A DNA stretch of 64,000 nt from positions 5,761,001-5,825,000 of the forward strand of contig NZ_CP089980.1 in NCBI RefSeq assembly GCF_021389955.1, written 5' to 3'. This document shows, piece after piece, positions 61,742-64,000 of the stretch (position 1 is its first letter; the number at the start of each line of letters is the position of its first letter). The notes under the pieces were generated by a model, which did no database searches, was not told the origin of the DNA, and worked only from the letters and a program-made list of their open reading frames with translations. This DNA comes from Fulvivirga maritima. GTDB taxonomy: Bacteria; Bacteroidota; Bacteroidia; Cytophagales; Cyclobacteriaceae. The position numbers were made by a program, and so were the translations under genes.

Positions 61742-64000
61742 ATGAAACACGTAAAAACGGCTCTTCTGCTTATTTTAAGTGGATTCTTATCAATCTGTAA
61801 TGCACAGAAAAAACTGCCTTTGGGCAGTCTTTCCAGTTTTCAAAATCAATTAAAATCCAAAATTGATAATAGCAATTCCAGCAGCCAAAGGCTATCTGGC
61901 TCTGAACTGGAAATTTCTCTACCTAATCATTCTTCTGTAGCGTTAGAAGTAAGTTATCAGAATGCTTTTGACAATGAACTAACTCTGGTTGGTAGAGTGA
62001 AAAACCATAAAAACAGTAGCTTCATCATCCAGATTAATGATAAAGAGCTTAAAGGTAACATCGTGCTGAAGGATCAGTCAACCGCCTTTAAGTATTACTC
62101 TAATGGAGCTAAAGAAACTTTTATAGAATCTGCAGATATAGACAAGGTGATCTGTGTGGAATATGCACCGCCTAAAGGGCCTGTCAGAGAAGAAGCATCA
62201 TCACCAGCTGAAAATGTGGTAATAGCGGCCGTGAATGATCTTCAAAGTTTACCGGGAGCAGAAGCTTGCATCCTTTTGGATTTTGATGGCTATTCGCTCC
62301 CTTCTGGCACAGGATGGATGGACGGCAACAGCTGGAATGCACCTGCCTCTGGTATGAGCGATGCTCAGATACAAGAAACATGGGAAGTAGTAAGTGAAGA
62401 TTTCAGGCCATTTAACATTAATGTTACCACAAGCCAAGCTGTATATAATTCATATGCTGAAAACAGAAGACAAAGATGCGTTTTTACACCAGACGACTCA
62501 CCAGCATCTGGCAGTGGCGGTGTAGCCTACGTGGGAGCTTTCGGATACCGAGAGTGGCCATGCTGGGTGTTTATCATGTCTGGTAAAAATGGTGGAGAGG
62601 CGGCTTCTCATGAAGTAGGTCATACTTTAGGCTTAGGCCATGACGGTCGTACAAACCCTAACGAAGGCTATTATCGTGGACATAACGGATGGGCTCCAAT
62701 TATGGGTGTTGGTTATTATCAACCTTTAACGCAATGGAGCAAAGGCGAATATAATAATGCCAATAACACCGAAGATGATTTAGCAGTAATGACAGGCTAT
62801 ATCAGCTATAGAGGAGATGACCATGGCAATAATTTCAGTTCTTCTACCTTTATTAACAGCAATGCAAGTGGCTCCATTACCACTCAAACTGGTGTTATTG
62901 AGAGAAATAATGATGTAGACATGTTCGCCTTTAACTGTGGTACCGGCAATATCTCATTAGATATTAATACCGTAAGCAGATATGGTAATTTAAACATATT
63001 AGTCAACCTCTATGAAGGTGCCAGCGGTAATCTTATTGGCATTTTTAATGGCAATGGCCTTAATACTCACCTAGATGCCTACCTGGATGCAGGCACTTAT
63101 TATATCGGAGTAGAAGGAACAGGATCTGGCAATCCAGCAACGGATGGTTATTCTGACTATGCCTCTTTAGGTAGCTTTACCATTACAGGCAACATCACTT
63201 CCAATCCTGGTGTAGTTACCGTTTATCAGGATTGTAATTATGGCGGCTATGCTGTATCGCTTTCAGAAGGAAGCTATAATCTTAGTGCCCTACAAGGCCT
63301 GGGAGTAAGTAATGATGATATTTCTTCTATAAGAATACAAAACGGATATCAGGCTACGCTTTATTGGGATAATAATTTTGGCGGATCTTCTTTAGTAAAA
63401 ACAGGAGATGACAACTGCCTGGTAGATGAGGGCTGGAATGATGAGGTTACATCTATAGTGATTAGTACTACTACTTCTACTAATAACTTTCTTGAAGCAG
63501 AGAATTATAATGACATGAGTGGAGTGCAGATAGAGTCTTGCTCTGAAGGAGGACAAAATGTAGGATACATAGAAACTGGCGACTGGATGGCCTATTTCTC
63601 TGTTCCTTTTTCTACTTCAGGCAACTATTTAATAGAATACAGAGTGGCTAGTGAGAGTGGCGGCGGTGTTATTTCTACAGATCTTGATGCTGGCTCTACC
63701 GTACTAGGCACTGTTAATGTACCCTCTACCGGTGGCTGGCAAAACTGGCAAACTGTTTCTCATTCTGTTTATGTGAATGCAGGCACTTATGATTTCGGTC
63801 TCTATGCACAAAGCGGCGGGTGGAATATTAACTGGATAACAATTACTCCACAATCATCAGCCTCTGCCAGAGCAGACATGAGTGTAAGAAGGGATACTGA
63901 TGAACAATTATCCTCAACTGAACTCGTACTCTTCCCTAACCCTGCTAATAATTTCATTAACATTAATAATGCACAGCAGTACAAAGGAGGAACCTATACG
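61742..64000 (+). CDS. Secreted zincin metalloprotease with beta/gamma-crystallin, CBM6 and start of a T9SS domain (runs off the window)
   Basis: 753 residues before the window edge, no stop. Signal peptide VKTALLLILSGFLSICNAQ. The zinc motif is HEVGHTLGLGHD (His290, Glu291, His294, His300), with APIMGVGY as the likely Met-turn. After a PPC-like domain comes a beta/gamma-crystallin-like double Greek key (about residues 487-577: VTVYQDCNYGGYAVSL ... LYWDNNFGGSSLV), then CBM6 (about 582-705: LEAENYNDMSGVQIESC) and VLFPNPANNFIN, the beginning of a T9SS sorting domain. It starts 24 bp after the GH16 stop, so the two are likely one operon. The CBM suggests attack on protein embedded in a glucan matrix. 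Confidence 0.88.
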   Translation, partial: MKHVKTALLLILSGFLSICNAQKKLPLGSLSSFQNQLKSKIDNSNSSSQRLSGSELEISLPNHSSVALEVSYQNAFDNELTLVGRVKNHKNSSFIIQINDKELKGNIVLKDQSTAFKYYSNGAKETFIESADIDKVICVEYAPPKGPVREEASSPAENVVIAAVNDLQSLPGAEACILLDFDGYSLPSGTGWMDGNSWNAPASGMSDAQIQETWEVVSEDFRPFNINVTTSQAVYNSYAENRRQRCVFTPDDSPASGSGGVAYVGAFGYREWPCWVFIMSGKNGGEAASHEVGHTLGLGHDGRTNPNEGYYRGHNGWAPIMGVGYYQPLTQWSKGEYNNANNTEDDLAVMTGYISYRGDDHGNNFSSSTFINSNASGSITTQTGVIERNNDVDMFAFNCGTGNISLDINTVSRYGNLNILVNLYEGASGNLIGIFNGNGLNTHLDAYLDAGTYYIGVEGTGSGNPATDGYSDYASLGSFTITGNITSNPGVVTVYQDCNYGGYAVSLSEGSYNLSALQGLGVSNDDISSIRIQNGYQATLYWDNNFGGSSLVKTGDDNCLVDEGWNDEVTSIVISTTTSTNNFLEAENYNDMSGVQIESCSEGGQNVGYIETGDWMAYFSVPFSTSGNYLIEYRVASESGGGVISTDLDAGSTVLGTVNVPSTGGWQNWQTVSHSVYVNAGTYDFGLYAQSGGWNINWITITPQSSASARADMSVRRDTDEQLSSTELVLFPNPANNFININNAQQYKGGTYT

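Noticed and set aside
1-64000. CRISPR arrays, rRNA and tRNA genes
   Set aside because: No regularly spaced short repeats, no rRNA motifs and no cloverleaf were seen in the intergenic gaps.

Overview
The window comes from an AT-rich member of the Bacteroidota, most likely a marine or soil Cytophagales (Fulvivirga-like; the genus is an inference). Supporting signs are a SusC/SusD pair with a FecI/FecR-type sigma/anti-sigma pair, TonB-dependent receptors with carboxypeptidase-like N-termini, three secreted proteins with type IX secretion (T9SS) C-terminal sorting domains, DUF4374 and DUF4468 proteins, few Shine-Dalgarno sequences, and one textbook Bacteroidota promoter (TTTG-N19-TAnnTTTG) in front of a vapBC pair. 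I saw no rRNA, tRNA or CRISPR.

Layout. 0-12 kb: household and stress genes: a secreted S41 peptidase, a copper P1B-ATPase with a separate CopZ-like chaperone, a siderophore-interacting flavoprotein, the B12-dependent ribonucleotide reductase NrdJ, a frameshifted AraC regulator, an NAD(P)-binding oxidoreductase and a Tat-type aldo/keto reductase. 12.3-15.3 kb: a small mobile or accessory island with vapBC and an intact IS1380-family element (5-bp target duplication), bracketed by two direct copies of a non-coding repeat that occurs again at 54.2 kb. 15.5-18.5 kb: a YjdM-like zinc-ribbon protein, a luciferase-like oxidoreductase and a GAF histidine kinase. 18.5-28.6 kb: an iron/heme/siderophore uptake operon on the minus strand (TonB receptor, DUF4374 lipoprotein, ankyrin protein, DUF2271 protein, PepSY-flavodoxin-FNR membrane reductase, esterase) with a divergent AraC regulator.

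28.6-32 kb: small accessory genes (DUF4468 protein, higBA, a lipoprotein bracketed by a 44-nt repeat, a small membrane protein). 32-41.6 kb: ECF sigma factor, FecR, SusC (frameshifted), SusD and a secreted zinc metalloprotease, together a regulated uptake locus for a polymer, probably peptide or glycan. 42-45.2 kb: a royal-jelly/yellow-type lipoprotein, then arsR-arsM-arsC-like, with the same operator in front of arsR and of arsM. 45.2-49.7 kb: a TPR histidine-kinase-like protein whose 3' end is duplicated 1.56 kb downstream around two envelope genes, an HD hydrolase and a Crp/Fnr regulator. 49.8-57.6 kb: succinate-semialdehyde-type dehydrogenase, FkbM methyltransferase, two integral membrane proteins, a complex repeat region, an SDR and a long MORN/YwqK-repeat protein. 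58.2-64 kb: a beta-1,3-glucan (laminarin) degradation cluster (GH64-like, GH16, and a zincin running off the window), each protein carrying a near-identical CBM6 plus T9SS signal.

The most unusual observations are two independent frameshifts that each lie in a poly-A tract one base too long (AraC and SusC), a 40-nt perfect duplication of a kinase 3' end around a two-gene insert, a three-copy dispersed intergenic repeat with a nested insertion, and a gene bracketed by a short repeat in a cassette-like arrangement.
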